DNA of 64,000 nt, from NCBI GenBank assembly GCA_944320975.1, contig CALUJM010000003.1:62001-126000 (forward strand), written 5' to 3'. The position numbers and the translations under genes were made by a program. Below are positions 1 through 8,675 of the stretch, one piece after another; positions within the stretch are counted from its first letter, which is position 1; each line of letters opens with the position of its first letter. The DNA comes from an uncultured Atopobiaceae bacterium (lineage in GTDB: Bacteria; Actinomycetota; Coriobacteriia; Coriobacteriales; Atopobiaceae). The notes under the pieces are model-generated. The model saw nothing but the letters and a program-made list of their open reading frames with translations. It searched no databases and was not told where the DNA came from.

Positions 1-2
1 CC

Positions 3-947
3 GCGCTCGCCGCCGCGACCCTCGATGCACTCTCGGGCGGGCCGTGGGAGCCGGTGCCGGGCGAGCGCGCCGTCGATTACGGAGGGTCGTCGCCCGCGCG
101 CCTGCGCTGCGTCGTGGTCGAGCCCGGAGGGGAGGGGGAGCCTCCCGTCGCGGACTCGGCGGGGTCGTTCCCCGGGATCGACGGGCCCCTGCCCGAAGAC
201 CCCGCCGCCGTCACGCGACCGGCGGGCGCGTGCGCCGGGGAGGCCGGGGTCTTCGACCTCTACGAGCGCGACCCGGGCGCGGACGCGGGGACCGCCGGGA
301 CCTGGCGCGCCCGCGAGGGCGTCTTCAGCTACTCCAGCGTCCGCGCCGCGCTCGATGCGGACGCGCGGCCCGCCCCCGCGCCGACGCGCGCCCAGCGCGA
401 GGCGGCGGACGCCGGGGCCCCCGTGACCGAGGACGCCGACCGGGCCACCAACCTCGGGTCGGCCTTCCACGAGCTCGCTCAGGCGATGGTGGAGGGCGGC
501 GGCCCCGTGGACGAGGCCCGCGTCGCGGCCCAGGTGCGCCGCTGGAACCTCTCGCCCCGCGCCGAGTCCAGGCTCCGGGCGGCGCTTGCGCGCTGGGAGG
601 GGTCGTCGCTTCGGGCCGAGGCGCTCGGGTGGCCGAGCGTTCGCGCCGAGGTGCCGTTCTTCAGACGCGTCGACTCGCCGCACGGGGACTACCTCGAGGG
701 CGCCATCGACCTGCTGTGCTTCGACGCTTCCGGGCGCCGGGCGCTCGTGGTCGATTACAAGACCGGCGACGCCGGGCTCTCGCCCGTCGAGGTCAGGGAG
801 CGCCATGCGATGCAGGCGGAGTTCTACGCCGGCGTCCTTCTCGGCGAGGGGGCGGCGCACGTGGAGTGCGCCTTCGTCTGCGTGGAGAGGGACGACCCGG
901 ACGCGCCCGGCGAGCCCCTCGTGGCCCGCTACGCCTTCGGCGCCTAG
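3..947 (+). CDS. AddA/RecB-type helicase-nuclease, C-terminal nuclease domain (5' end outside window)
   Basis: The reading frame is open from the window edge, so only the last 314 residues are visible. They form a PD-(D/E)XK nuclease module of the RecB/AddA family: a GSAFHELAQ helix carrying the conserved His, then an EGAIDLL strand (Asp), then VVDYKTGD (Asp-x-Lys), then the MQAEFYA helix with the family Gln. In AddAB enzymes this domain cuts DNA ends during recombinational repair, and its activity is changed by Chi sites. The four-cysteine cluster typical of AddB is absent, which favours the AddA side, but a standalone UvrD-nuclease fusion cannot be excluded. The helicase part lies upstream of the window. 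Confidence 0.75.
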   Translation, partial: ALAAATLDALSGGPWEPVPGERAVDYGGSSPARLRCVVVEPGGEGEPPVADSAGSFPGIDGPLPEDPAAVTRPAGACAGEAGVFDLYERDPGADAGTAGTWRAREGVFSYSSVRAALDADARPAPAPTRAQREAADAGAPVTEDADRATNLGSAFHELAQAMVEGGGPVDEARVAAQVRRWNLSPRAESRLRAALARWEGSSLRAEALGWPSVRAEVPFFRRVDSPHGDYLEGAIDLLCFDASGRRALVVDYKTGDAGLSPVEVRERHAMQAEFYAGVLLGEGAAHVECAFVCVERDDPDAPGEPLVARYAFGA

Positions 948-952
948 GGGCG

Positions 953-976
953 CGCCCGCGCCCTTGGGCGCGGGCG
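953..976 (+). terminator. GC-rich hairpin after the AddA-like gene
   Basis: An 11-base-pair perfect stem with a TT loop starts 6 bases after the stop codon. No T-run follows, so it is a terminator-like or mRNA-protecting hairpin rather than a classic intrinsic terminator. Confidence 0.45.
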
Positions 977-1120
977 GCGCATGAAGATTCTCTGCGTCCG
1001 CGAGCTGCGGAAACGAAATCGCTCGCAGCTCAGCGAGCGTCTTTGACGCCTGCCTCCGCGTCCTCGAACCGCTATCCTAGGTGACATGCGACTGACACCA
1101 AGCTGACGGGAAACCACCAC

Positions 1121-4100
1121 ATGGCCTTCGTCCACCTTCACAACCACTCGGACTTCTCGATCCTCGACGCCGCGACCCGCGTCTCTGACATGGTCAAGCG
1201 CGCCGTGGACCTCGAGATGCCGGCGCTCGCCCTCACGGACCACGGCTACATGTTCGGCATCCCCGACTTCGACATGGAGTGCCGCAAGTACAACGACGCC
1301 CAGAAGGACATGGGGCAGTGGCGCCACGACGTCGAGTGCTTCCAGAAGGGGTGGGACCTCGAGGAGCCGGAGCCCGACGCCCCGGACGCCCGCCCGCACG
1401 ACCGCGTGCACGCGCAATGGGCCTCCGACGTGCGCGTCTGGGAGGAGACCCACGACCTCGACGCCGTGCGCGCCAACCGCCCCTCCCTCCTGATCAAGCC
1501 CATCTTCGGCTGCGAGGCCTACTTCATCACGGACGACTGCATCGAGAAGGGCACCCGCCAGCACCGCTACCATCTGATCCTGCTCGCCAAGAACGAGACC
1601 GGCTACGTCAACCTCATGAAGATGATGAGCGAGGCGGCCTCCGGCGACATGTTCTACTACTACCCGCGCACCACGCTGGACATGTTGCGCCGCTACCACG
1701 AGGGCGTCATCTGCACGTCGGCGTGCGTCTCGGGCATCATCCCGCGCATGTTCTTCCAGGGGCGTCCGGACGAGGCGCGCCGATGGGCGCTTGCCTACAA
1801 GGAGATCTTCGGCGACGACTTCTACCTCGAGGTCCAGGACCACGGCCTCGCCGACCCCAACTGGGGCGGCTTCACCGACCGCACCCTCTCCGAGCAGATC
1901 GTGAAGATGGGCGCTGAGCTCGGCATCAAGGTCATCGCCACCAACGACAACCACTACCTCACGCGCGACGAGGCTCCCACGCAGGACGTGCTCAGCTGCA
2001 TCGGCACCGCCTCGAAGCTCGACGACGCCAACCGCAAGCGCATGACCGGCACCGAGTTCTACATCAAGAGCGAGCAGGAGATGCGCGAGCTCTTCTCGTG
2101 GTGCCCCGAGGTCATCGACAACACCCTCGAGGTCGCCGAGAAGTGCTCCTATGAGCTCGACTGGACGCACATGTACCTGCCCAAGTTCCCGGACCTCGAC
2201 CCGGGCGAGACCTCCGAGGAGCGCTTCCGCAAGGAGTGCGAGACGGGGCTGGCGCGCCGCTACGGCGAGAACTGGCGCGAGCTCACCATCGGCGGCGAGA
2301 ACGTTCGCGAGCGCTTCGAGTACGAGTACAAGGTCATCTGCGAGAAGGGCTTCGCCGACTACTTCCTGATCGTCCAGGAGTACGTGCGCTGGGCCAAGCG
2401 CAACGGCATCGGCGTGGGGCCGGGCCGAGGCTCGGCCGCCGGCGCCATCGTAGCCTACGCGATGGACATCACGACCTTCGACCCGCTCGACAACGGCCTG
2501 ATGTTCGAGCGCTTCCTCTCCCCGCAGCGCTCCGAGATGCCCGATATCGACATGGACTTCGACGACGAGCGCCGCCTCGAGGTCGTGGAGCACGTGCGCC
2601 AGCTCTACGGCCCCGAGCGCGTCTGCCACGTCATCACCTACTCCACGATCAAGGCCAAGCAGGCCATCAACGACGCAGCCCGCGTCCTGGGCTTTCCCGT
2701 CTGGCAGGGCCAGAAGCTCTCCAAGATGCTCGCCAACGACCCCAAGCTCACGCTCGACCACGCGCTGCACAAGTCCGAGAAGGCGCCCGACCAGTACTCC
2801 CCGGACTTCGAGGAGGCCTACAACAAGGACGCCGACTCGCGCAGCATCATCGACGCCGCGCTCTCCATCGAGGGCCTGCACCGCGGCGAGGGCGTGCACG
2901 CCTGCGCCGTCCTGATCACGCCGACGCCGGTCAACGACCACGTGCCCACCAAGGTCGACACCAAGGGCGGCGTCGAGATCACCCAGTACGAGGGCCACTC
3001 GGTCGCGGACATGGGCCTGCTCAAGATGGACTTCCTGGGCCTGCGCACCCTCACGGTCATCTCCAAGGCGCTCGCCAACATCAAGGCCAACCACGGCGTG
3101 GACATCAACGTAGACGAGATCCCCTTCGACGACCCGGAGATCTACAAGCTCATGCGCGAGGGGCGCACCGCCGGCGTCTTCCAGATCGAGTCCGCGGGCA
3201 TGACGTCCACGATCAAAAACATGCGACCGACCGAGTACAAGCAGGTCGTCGCACTTATCGCCCTCTACCGCCCGGGCCCGCTGGGCGCCGGCATGGTCAC
3301 GAGCTACATCAACCGCATGAACGGCCGCGAGGAGGCCGTCTCCTACGACCCGCGCCTCGACGACATCCTGGGCGAGACCTACGGCACCATGGTCTACCAG
3401 GAGCAGGTCATGAAGATCTCGATGAAGATGTCGGGGTTCTCGGCCGGCGAGTCGGACTCGCGCATCCGAAAGCCGGTGGCCAAGAAGAAGATCAAGCTCC
3501 TCACCTCGACGGTCTTCCACTGGGACGACGGCAAGGACGAGACCACCTACGACCACTGGATGAACGGCGCGGTCACCAACGGCTACAAGAGGGAGATCGC
3601 GCAGCGCATCTGGGACGACGTCCTCGAGTTCGCGTCCTACGCGTTCAACAAGAGCCACTCCGCGGGCTACGCCATCCTCGTCATGCAGACGGCGTGGCTC
3701 AAGGCGCACTACCCCAAGGAGTACATGGCCTCGGTCCTGACGTCCTACATGGGCAAGACCGACAAGATCGTGCACTACGTCACCGCCTACCGCCACGAGG
3801 GCGTGGCCATCCTGCCGCCCGACATCAACGAGTCGGGACGCGACTTCACCGCCACCGCCGACGGCGTGCGCTTCGGCTTCGCCGGCATCCGCGGCGTGGG
3901 CGAGGGCGTGGGCGAGGCCATCATGGCGGAGCGCGAGAAGAACGGGCCGTTCGCCAACCTCCACGACTTCGTGGACCGCATGGACACCGGCCAGGCAAAC
4001 CGCCGCGTGGTCGAGGCCCTGATCTGCTCGGGCGCCTTCGACTCGACCGGCTACACCCGCATGCAGCTCATGCGCTTCGTCGACAAGGCCAACCCCGAGA

Positions 4101-4951
4101 ACATCATCGACGCCGCGACCAAGCGCCAGAAGGAGCGCGCGGCGGGGCAGTTCTCCATGTTCGACCTCTTCGGCGACGTGGCGGGCTCGGGCTTTGAGAA
4201 CACCGTCCCCGAGCCCGATGGCGTGGAGTGGGACCGCTCGGTCAAGCTCGCCAAGGAGCACGAGGTCCTGGGACTCTACGTCTCCGACCACCCGCTGCGC
4301 CCCTACGAGTACGCGCTTGCCAAGAACCGCGACTACACCATCGCCGACATCGAGGTCGCCGAGGAGTACACGGACGCCTCCGGCGGCGTGCACGAGCGCT
4401 TCAAGGTGCCGGAGGGCAAGGTCATCCGCCTCGCGGGCATGGTCACGGCCGTGCAGAAGAAGACCACCAAGAACGGCGACTCCATGGCCATCGTCACCCT
4501 CGAGGACATGGAGGGCGAGGTCACGCTCGTCGTCTTCCCCAAGCTGTACAAGAAGTGCGCCTCGGCGCTCGCCGGCGAGGTGGACGAGGAGACGGGCGAG
4601 AGCGCGGGCGACGTCTTCGTGAAGGTGGAGGGCAAGCTCGAGCGCGGCGACCGCGGCAACCAGGTCATCTGCATGGCGGTGGAGCCGCTCGTGCTCGACG
4701 AGAAGTCCAACCGGCCCAAGGTGATGGAGGTCAACATCCCCGCCGCCCTGCTCACGCGCCCCTACATGGACAGCATGGGCTCGATTCTCGGGCGCTACCC
4801 GGGCCTCGACCACGTGGAGCTGCGCGTGGAGTCGACCTCGGGCGACGTCATGCGCATGGAGCTCCCCACGCGCATCGATGCGCGCAACATGGTCCTTCTC
4901 GCCGAGATGATCGACCTCGTGGGCCGCCAGGGGCACGTCAAGGTGGCCTAG
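1121..4951 (+). CDS. dnaE: DNA polymerase III alpha subunit
   Basis: The 1276-residue protein is the replicative polymerase catalytic subunit. The N-terminal PHP domain begins FVHLHNHSDFSILDA. The palm has the catalytic pair in PDIDMDFDDERR (Asp475, Asp477) and the third Asp in LLKMDFLGLRTL (Asp637). A helix-hairpin-helix and an OB-fold region (around VIRLAGMVTAVQKKTTKNG) follow, as in DnaE1 rather than PolC. Unusual is an extra, charged stretch of about 60 residues inside the PHP domain (about residues 57-116), between IPDFDMECRKYN and IKPIFGCEAYF, where most DnaE proteins run straight on. The start ATG has only a weak GGGAA upstream. The gene stands alone and is followed by a long perfect palindrome. 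Confidence 0.97.
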   Translation: MAFVHLHNHSDFSILDAATRVSDMVKRAVDLEMPALALTDHGYMFGIPDFDMECRKYNDAQKDMGQWRHDVECFQKGWDLEEPEPDAPDARPHDRVHAQWASDVRVWEETHDLDAVRANRPSLLIKPIFGCEAYFITDDCIEKGTRQHRYHLILLAKNETGYVNLMKMMSEAASGDMFYYYPRTTLDMLRRYHEGVICTSACVSGIIPRMFFQGRPDEARRWALAYKEIFGDDFYLEVQDHGLADPNWGGFTDRTLSEQIVKMGAELGIKVIATNDNHYLTRDEAPTQDVLSCIGTASKLDDANRKRMTGTEFYIKSEQEMRELFSWCPEVIDNTLEVAEKCSYELDWTHMYLPKFPDLDPGETSEERFRKECETGLARRYGENWRELTIGGENVRERFEYEYKVICEKGFADYFLIVQEYVRWAKRNGIGVGPGRGSAAGAIVAYAMDITTFDPLDNGLMFERFLSPQRSEMPDIDMDFDDERRLEVVEHVRQLYGPERVCHVITYSTIKAKQAINDAARVLGFPVWQGQKLSKMLANDPKLTLDHALHKSEKAPDQYSPDFEEAYNKDADSRSIIDAALSIEGLHRGEGVHACAVLITPTPVNDHVPTKVDTKGGVEITQYEGHSVADMGLLKMDFLGLRTLTVISKALANIKANHGVDINVDEIPFDDPEIYKLMREGRTAGVFQIESAGMTSTIKNMRPTEYKQVVALIALYRPGPLGAGMVTSYINRMNGREEAVSYDPRLDDILGETYGTMVYQEQVMKISMKMSGFSAGESDSRIRKPVAKKKIKLLTSTVFHWDDGKDETTYDHWMNGAVTNGYKREIAQRIWDDVLEFASYAFNKSHSAGYAILVMQTAWLKAHYPKEYMASVLTSYMGKTDKIVHYVTAYRHEGVAILPPDINESGRDFTATADGVRFGFAGIRGVGEGVGEAIMAEREKNGPFANLHDFVDRMDTGQANRRVVEALICSGAFDSTGYTRMQLMRFVDKANPENIIDAATKRQKERAAGQFSMFDLFGDVAGSGFENTVPEPDGVEWDRSVKLAKEHEVLGLYVSDHPLRPYEYALAKNRDYTIADIEVAEEYTDASGGVHERFKVPEGKVIRLAGMVTAVQKKTTKNGDSMAIVTLEDMEGEVTLVVFPKLYKKCASALAGEVDEETGESAGDVFVKVEGKLERGDRGNQVICMAVEPLVLDEKSNRPKVMEVNIPAALLTRPYMDSMGSILGRYPGLDHVELRVESTSGDVMRMELPTRIDARNMVLLAEMIDLVGRQGHVKVA

Positions 4952-5047
4952 GCCGTGCGAAGGGCGTGCGAAGGGGACAGGCACTTTTGCACGCTGAGGA
5001 CGTAGCGTGCAAAAGTGCCTGTCCCCTTCGCACGCCCTTCGCACGGC
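4952..5047. repeat. Palindrome family A, copy 1: 44-bp perfect arms
   Basis: Two 44-base arms (4952-4995 and 5004-5047) are exact reverse complements around an 8-base loop. The arms contain GGGGACAGGCACTTTTGCAC, the same core found in the two copies at 59061-59126 and 62033-62098. It begins immediately after the dnaE stop and may act as its terminator. The form is REPIN-like. Confidence 0.9.
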
Positions 5048-5124
5048 TAAAAGTGCGGGTTGCTGGGTATCAATGTGGAAAGGCGACGCGGCGGGCGTCG
5101 CCAACCCCAGAGAGAGGAACCGCC

Positions 5125-5511
5125 ATGGCCGAGGCAAAGTTCTACCGCTGCAACCACTGCGGCAACATCGTGGCCGTCGTGAAGGACGGGGGCGTCACGC
5201 CGAGCTGCTGCGGCGAGCCCATGGAGCTGCTCGTCGCCGGCTCCACGGACGCCGCCACCGAGAAGCACGTGCCCGTCGTCACCAAGGACGGCAACCACAT
5301 CGTCGTGACGGTGGGGGAGGTGGCCCACCCGATGGCCCCGGAGCACTACATCGAGTGGATCGCCCTCGCGACGGACGGCAAGCTCTGCCTCAAGCATCTG
5401 GCGCCCGGAGATGAGCCCACGACCAAATTCGGTGCGTGTTGCTCCGCGGGAGGCACCGTCTTCGCCTACTGCAACCTGCACGGCCTCTGGAAGGCCGAGG
5501 TCGGCGCGTAG
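5125..5511 (+). CDS. dfx: Desulfoferrodoxin (superoxide reductase)
   Basis: This 128-residue protein reduces superoxide to peroxide in the cytoplasm of anaerobes. The N-terminal desulforedoxin domain has the CNHC and CC cysteine pairs (YRCNHCGN, PSCCGEP) that hold center I. The C-terminal neelaredoxin domain has EKHVP (active-site Glu-Lys and a ligand His), further His ligands in GNHI and VAHPM, and the Cys/His pair in YCNLHG for catalytic center II. So it is the 2Fe class. A GAGAGGA ribosome site lies just before the ATG. It appears monocistronic between a palindrome and a terminator. The upstream leader carries a GGCGACG/CGTCGCC hairpin. Confidence 0.95.
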   Translation: MAEAKFYRCNHCGNIVAVVKDGGVTPSCCGEPMELLVAGSTDAATEKHVPVVTKDGNHIVVTVGEVAHPMAPEHYIEWIALATDGKLCLKHLAPGDEPTTKFGACCSAGGTVFAYCNLHGLWKAEVGA

Positions 5512-5533
5512 CCGCGCGCGCAGAGAGTCCCCG

Positions 5534-5557
5534 GCGGGGCCCCGGCGAGGGCCCCGC
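5534..5557 (+). terminator. Intrinsic terminator after dfx
   Basis: A perfect 9-bp stem GCGGGGCCC/GGGCCCCGC with a 6-base loop is followed by TGTCTTTGT. Confidence 0.65.
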
Positions 5558-5637
5558 TGTCTTTGTGCCGCGGGCGCCGGCGAGGTCGCGGCGTGTGGCA
5601 CAATTGGATGAGCGAGAACGGCGGAGGGAGAGGGCGC

Positions 5638-7455
5638 ATGAGGATCGCGATTGCCCAGATGAGCACCAGCGCAGGGGACTTCGGGGCCACGGCCGCCCGA
5701 ATGGCCGAGCTCTCGCGGAGCGCCGCTGACCAGGGCGTTGACCTGCTCGTCTTCCCGGCCCCCGCCCTGTGCGGCGTGTCGCCCGTCCCGTACTCCGACC
5801 GCGAGGGGTTCCTGCTCGACCTCGCCGAGTGCCTGGTCGGCCTCGTCGAGGACCTCGCGTGCCCCTGCCTCGTCCCCGTGCTCGCCGACCTCGACGGAGC
5901 CCCGCTGCCGGAGGCGATGCTCGTCGCGAACGGCTCGGTCGTGCCGGTGCGCCTCGCCGCCTACCTGGAGGCCGCGTCCGCGGACGAGCAGTCCGACGCG
6001 CGCCCCCTCCCGGAGCTCGAATTCGCCGGGGCGCGCCTGGGCGTCGCGTTCACCTACGACGACCTCGACGACTACGACGAGTACGAGTATGACGTCGACG
6101 TCATCGTGTACCTCTCGAGCTACGGCTTTGCAATCGACGACGCCTCGAGCGCCCTGGGCAGCTCGCTCACCGAGGGGCGCTTCCTCGCGGACGCCGAGGC
6201 GACGGGCGCCTGGATCGTCGGCGCGGGCGCGGTGGGCAGCTATGACTCCCAGGTCTTCTGCGGCTCGAGCTTCGTGCTCGCGCCCTGGGGCGAGCTCGCC
6301 GCCCAGGCCCCGAGTCTCGAGGAGTCCCTGCTCGTGTGCGACGTCGACCCCTCCGCGGAGGGACCGCTCGCAGAACCGCTCACCCCGGAGGTCTATGACG
6401 GGACGCTGCTCGCCTGGGGCGCGCTCGCCCGCGGGCTCTCGGACGCGTGCGAGCGCGTCGGGCTCGACGGCGCCTGCGTGCTCGTGGACGGGGGCCTGGG
6501 CTCGGCGGTCGTCGCGGCGCTCGCCACCGACGCCCTCGGGCCCATGCGCGTGCGGGCGCTCGTCGCCGCCACGGGCGACGCCTCCTGCGACGCAGCCTCC
6601 GTGCAGCTCGTGGCGGCCCTCAGGCTTCCCATCGGCAACGTCGAGCGCCTCGACCTCTCCGCCGAGAAGGACGCCGAGCTCGCGTGCGACCTCGCCCAGG
6701 CGCGCCTCGCCTCGCTCGCGCGCCGCACGGGGAGCGTCCCGCTCGGCGCGGATGACAAGACCGCGCTCGCGCTCGGACTGGCGCGCGGCCTGCGCGCCGC
6801 GCTCATCAGCCCGCTCGCCGACCTCTATCGCTCCGACGTCGTCGCCCTCGCCCACCTGAGAAACACCGTCTCGCCCGCCATCCCGGCGGCGTCGCTTGCC
6901 GGGCTCGAGGTCCCCTGCGTCCCCGGGCTGGAGTCGCTCCCCTCGGACGAGGTTCGCCTGGAGTTCATAGACCTCGTGCTCTCGAGCTCCGTCGAGTGGG
7001 AGCTCCCGGTCTCCGACATCGTCGCGGAGCGCGGGCGCGCCGACGCGGTCCTCTCGATCGTGGGCATGCTCCGCGACGCCCAGGAGCGCGCGGACGTGCC
7101 GGAGGCGCAGATCTCCCTCACGTCGAAGACGCTCGCCGAGGCCCGAGCCCCGCTCGGGCTCGCCTGGCGCGACCGCGTGCGCGCGGAGGACGAGCGCGCA
7201 CGCGTCGCAGAGGCGGTCGAGACGCTCGCGCGGCTCGGCGGCGAGCCCGACGAGGGCACCGCGACGCCCGCGCCGGCAAGCTCCGGGCGAGAGCGGGAGC
7301 GCGAGGTCCATGACCTTCTCGGCTATCTGCGCGACTTCTCCCAGGGAGGCGCCTTCTTCGCGCCGCCGCGCGATGCGGGGGAGGGCTCGGGCAGGCACGC
7401 CGCGGGAGGTCCCGGCCACCATCCCCTCTGGGAGGGCCCCTTCTCGGAGAACTGA
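5638..7455 (+). CDS. NAD synthetase-like pseudoenzyme (glutaminase and synthetase motifs lost)
   Basis: The 605-residue protein follows the full plan of glutamine-dependent NAD synthetase (nitrilase domain, then NadE domain), but the catalytic residues are replaced. The nitrilase Glu of the usual FPE motif is Ala in FPAPALCG (about residue 41). The Lys of the KxxLPNY region is not there. The nucleophile Cys of ICEDxW is Thr139 in AFTYDDL. In the ATP-binding SGGxDS loop the Ser and Asp are Asp284 and Gly288 (DGGLGS). The TGNKSE motif reads GADDKTA. Flanking structural positions still align to the C-terminus, after which a Pro/Gly-rich tail of about 70 residues is added. The frame is intact and codon use is native, so it is probably an expressed regulatory or structural paralogue, not a decayed gene. 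ATG chosen for the GGAGGGAGAGG ahead of it. Confidence 0.7.
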   Translation: MRIAIAQMSTSAGDFGATAARMAELSRSAADQGVDLLVFPAPALCGVSPVPYSDREGFLLDLAECLVGLVEDLACPCLVPVLADLDGAPLPEAMLVANGSVVPVRLAAYLEAASADEQSDARPLPELEFAGARLGVAFTYDDLDDYDEYEYDVDVIVYLSSYGFAIDDASSALGSSLTEGRFLADAEATGAWIVGAGAVGSYDSQVFCGSSFVLAPWGELAAQAPSLEESLLVCDVDPSAEGPLAEPLTPEVYDGTLLAWGALARGLSDACERVGLDGACVLVDGGLGSAVVAALATDALGPMRVRALVAATGDASCDAASVQLVAALRLPIGNVERLDLSAEKDAELACDLAQARLASLARRTGSVPLGADDKTALALGLARGLRAALISPLADLYRSDVVALAHLRNTVSPAIPAASLAGLEVPCVPGLESLPSDEVRLEFIDLVLSSSVEWELPVSDIVAERGRADAVLSIVGMLRDAQERADVPEAQISLTSKTLAEARAPLGLAWRDRVRAEDERARVAEAVETLARLGGEPDEGTATPAPASSGREREREVHDLLGYLRDFSQGGAFFAPPRDAGEGSGRHAAGGPGHHPLWEGPFSEN

Positions 7456-7463
7456 GACGCGCC

Positions 7464-7491
7464 TTGCCACCGTCCCGACGTGTGCTATGAT
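7464..7491 (+). promoter_or_regulatory. Promoter of ruvCAB
   Basis: TTGCCA (7464-7469) and TATGAT (7486-7491) are separated by 16 bases. The -10 has the extended form TGCTATGAT and abuts the SOS box. Confidence 0.65.
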
Positions 7492-7492
7492 A

Positions 7493-7504
7493 GAACGAAC
7501 GTTC
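7493..7504 (+). promoter_or_regulatory. LexA (SOS) box of ruvCAB
   Basis: GAAC-GAAC-GTTC matches the Gram-positive/actinobacterial LexA operator GAAC(N4)GTTC. It directly follows the -10 element and lies 29 bases before ruvC, so LexA binding would block initiation. ruv genes are classic SOS targets. Confidence 0.8.
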
Positions 7505-7533
7505 TAATACCTCGGGGACCGCGGGAGGCGCGC

Positions 7534-8040
7534 ATGGTCATACTGGGCATAGACCCCGGTCTCGCCCATACGGGCTGGGGCGTCGTCGAGACGCGCGGCG
7601 CCGTCTGCCGGGCGCGCGCGTACGGCTGCGTGACCACCACCGCCTCCGAGCCCATCGACCTTCGCCTCGGGCGCATATACCGCAGGCTCCGGGAGGTCAT
7701 CGAGCGGTACGGCCCCACCGAGCTCGCGATCGAGAGCATATACTTCGGCGAGAACACCAAATCGGCCATCGCCACCGCCCAGGCGCGCGGGGCCGCCATC
7801 GTGGCCTGCTCGACGGCGGGCCTCTCGGTGGGCGAGTACACGCCGATGCAGATCAAGCAGGCCGTGGTGGGCACAGGCGCGGCGGACAAGCACCAGGTGA
7901 TGTATATGGTGCGGACCGTGCTCGAGCTCGATCACGAGCCCCGCCCCGACCATGCGGCGGACGCCCTTGCGGCGGCGGTCTGCCACGCCAACTTCACCAG
8001 AACAAGGAGCCTCGAGGAGGCAAGGAGGGTACTCACGTGA
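7534..8040 (+). CDS. ruvC: Holliday junction endonuclease RuvC
   Basis: This 168-residue protein resolves Holliday junctions by paired cuts, together with RuvAB. The acidic active site is visible: Asp7 in MVILGIDPG, Glu in AIESIYFG, and the two acidic positions near the end in PDHAADALA. The YTPMQIKQAVVGTGAADK segment is typical of the DNA-binding side. A GGGAGG site precedes the ATG; the longer upstream frame would run through the SOS box. Its stop overlaps the GTG of ruvA in GTGA, giving coupled translation. Confidence 0.97.
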   Translation: MVILGIDPGLAHTGWGVVETRGAVCRARAYGCVTTTASEPIDLRLGRIYRRLREVIERYGPTELAIESIYFGENTKSAIATAQARGAAIVACSTAGLSVGEYTPMQIKQAVVGTGAADKHQVMYMVRTVLELDHEPRPDHAADALAAAVCHANFTRTRSLEEARRVLT

Positions 8041-8675
8041 TTGTCCAGTTAACCGGCACACTCCTCGAGGTGCTGCCCACCCATATCGTGCTCGACGTGG
8101 GAGGGGTCGGCTTCGAACTGGGCGTCTCCTCGACGACGGCCGCGTCTCTTCCCCATGTGGGGGAGACCGGCGTGACCGTGCTCGCGCGCATGGTCGTGCG
8201 TGACGGATCGATGGAGCTCTACGGGTTCGCCACGCGGGAGGAGCGCGCCCTGTTCGACCAGCTGAGGGCCATCTCGGGCGTGGGCTCGAAGCTCGCCCTC
8301 TCCGTGCTGTCGACCTTCTCGCCCGCGGCGCTCGCGCAGATCGTGGCAACGCAGGACACGGCTCGCATGGCGCAGGTCCCGGGCGTGGGGCGCAAGAAGG
8401 CGAGCCGCCTTATCGTGGAGCTCTCCGATGTCTTCTCCAAGGACGCCGAGCTGCGCGGGCTGGTGGGCCTCTCCTCGCCGGACGCGGCGTCGCTGCCGCT
8501 CGCCACCGCCGTCGCGGGCGCCGGTGTGGAGGCGGACGCCACCGAGGCCCTGCTCTCCATGGGCTTCACCTCCCAGGAGGCCGAACTCGCCCTCGAGGGC
8601 CACGCCGATGCCGGTGCCACGAGCGTCGAGCAGGTGCTCGCCTACGCCCTGCGCCGCCTGGGGAGTGGTAGGTGA
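8037..8675 (+). CDS. ruvA: Holliday junction-binding protein RuvA
   Basis: RuvA (212 residues) forms the tetramer that holds the Holliday junction and loads RuvB. An N-terminal OB domain ([21 protein letters not shown]) is followed by two helix-hairpin-helix motifs, [13 protein letters not shown] and [14 protein letters not shown] flexible linker then leads to the small RuvB-binding domain ([17 protein letters not shown]). GTG start, overlapping ruvC by 4 bases and ruvB by up to 4. Confidence 0.97.
   Translation: MIVQLTGTLLEVLPTHIVLDVGGVGFELGVSSTTAASLPHVGETGVTVLARMVVRDGSMELYGFATREERALFDQLRAISGVGSKLALSVLSTFSPAALAQIVATQDTARMAQVPGVGRKKASRLIVELSDVFSKDAELRGLVGLSSPDAASLPLATAVAGAGVEADATEALLSMGFTSQEAELALEGHADAGATSVEQVLAYALRRLGSGR

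Noticed and set aside
944..5137. A 1397-codon open frame on the reverse strand across dnaE
   Set aside because: It mirrors dnaE codons (Val/His/Leu/Ala-rich antisense text) and has no domains or ribosome site. High GC makes long antisense frames common here.
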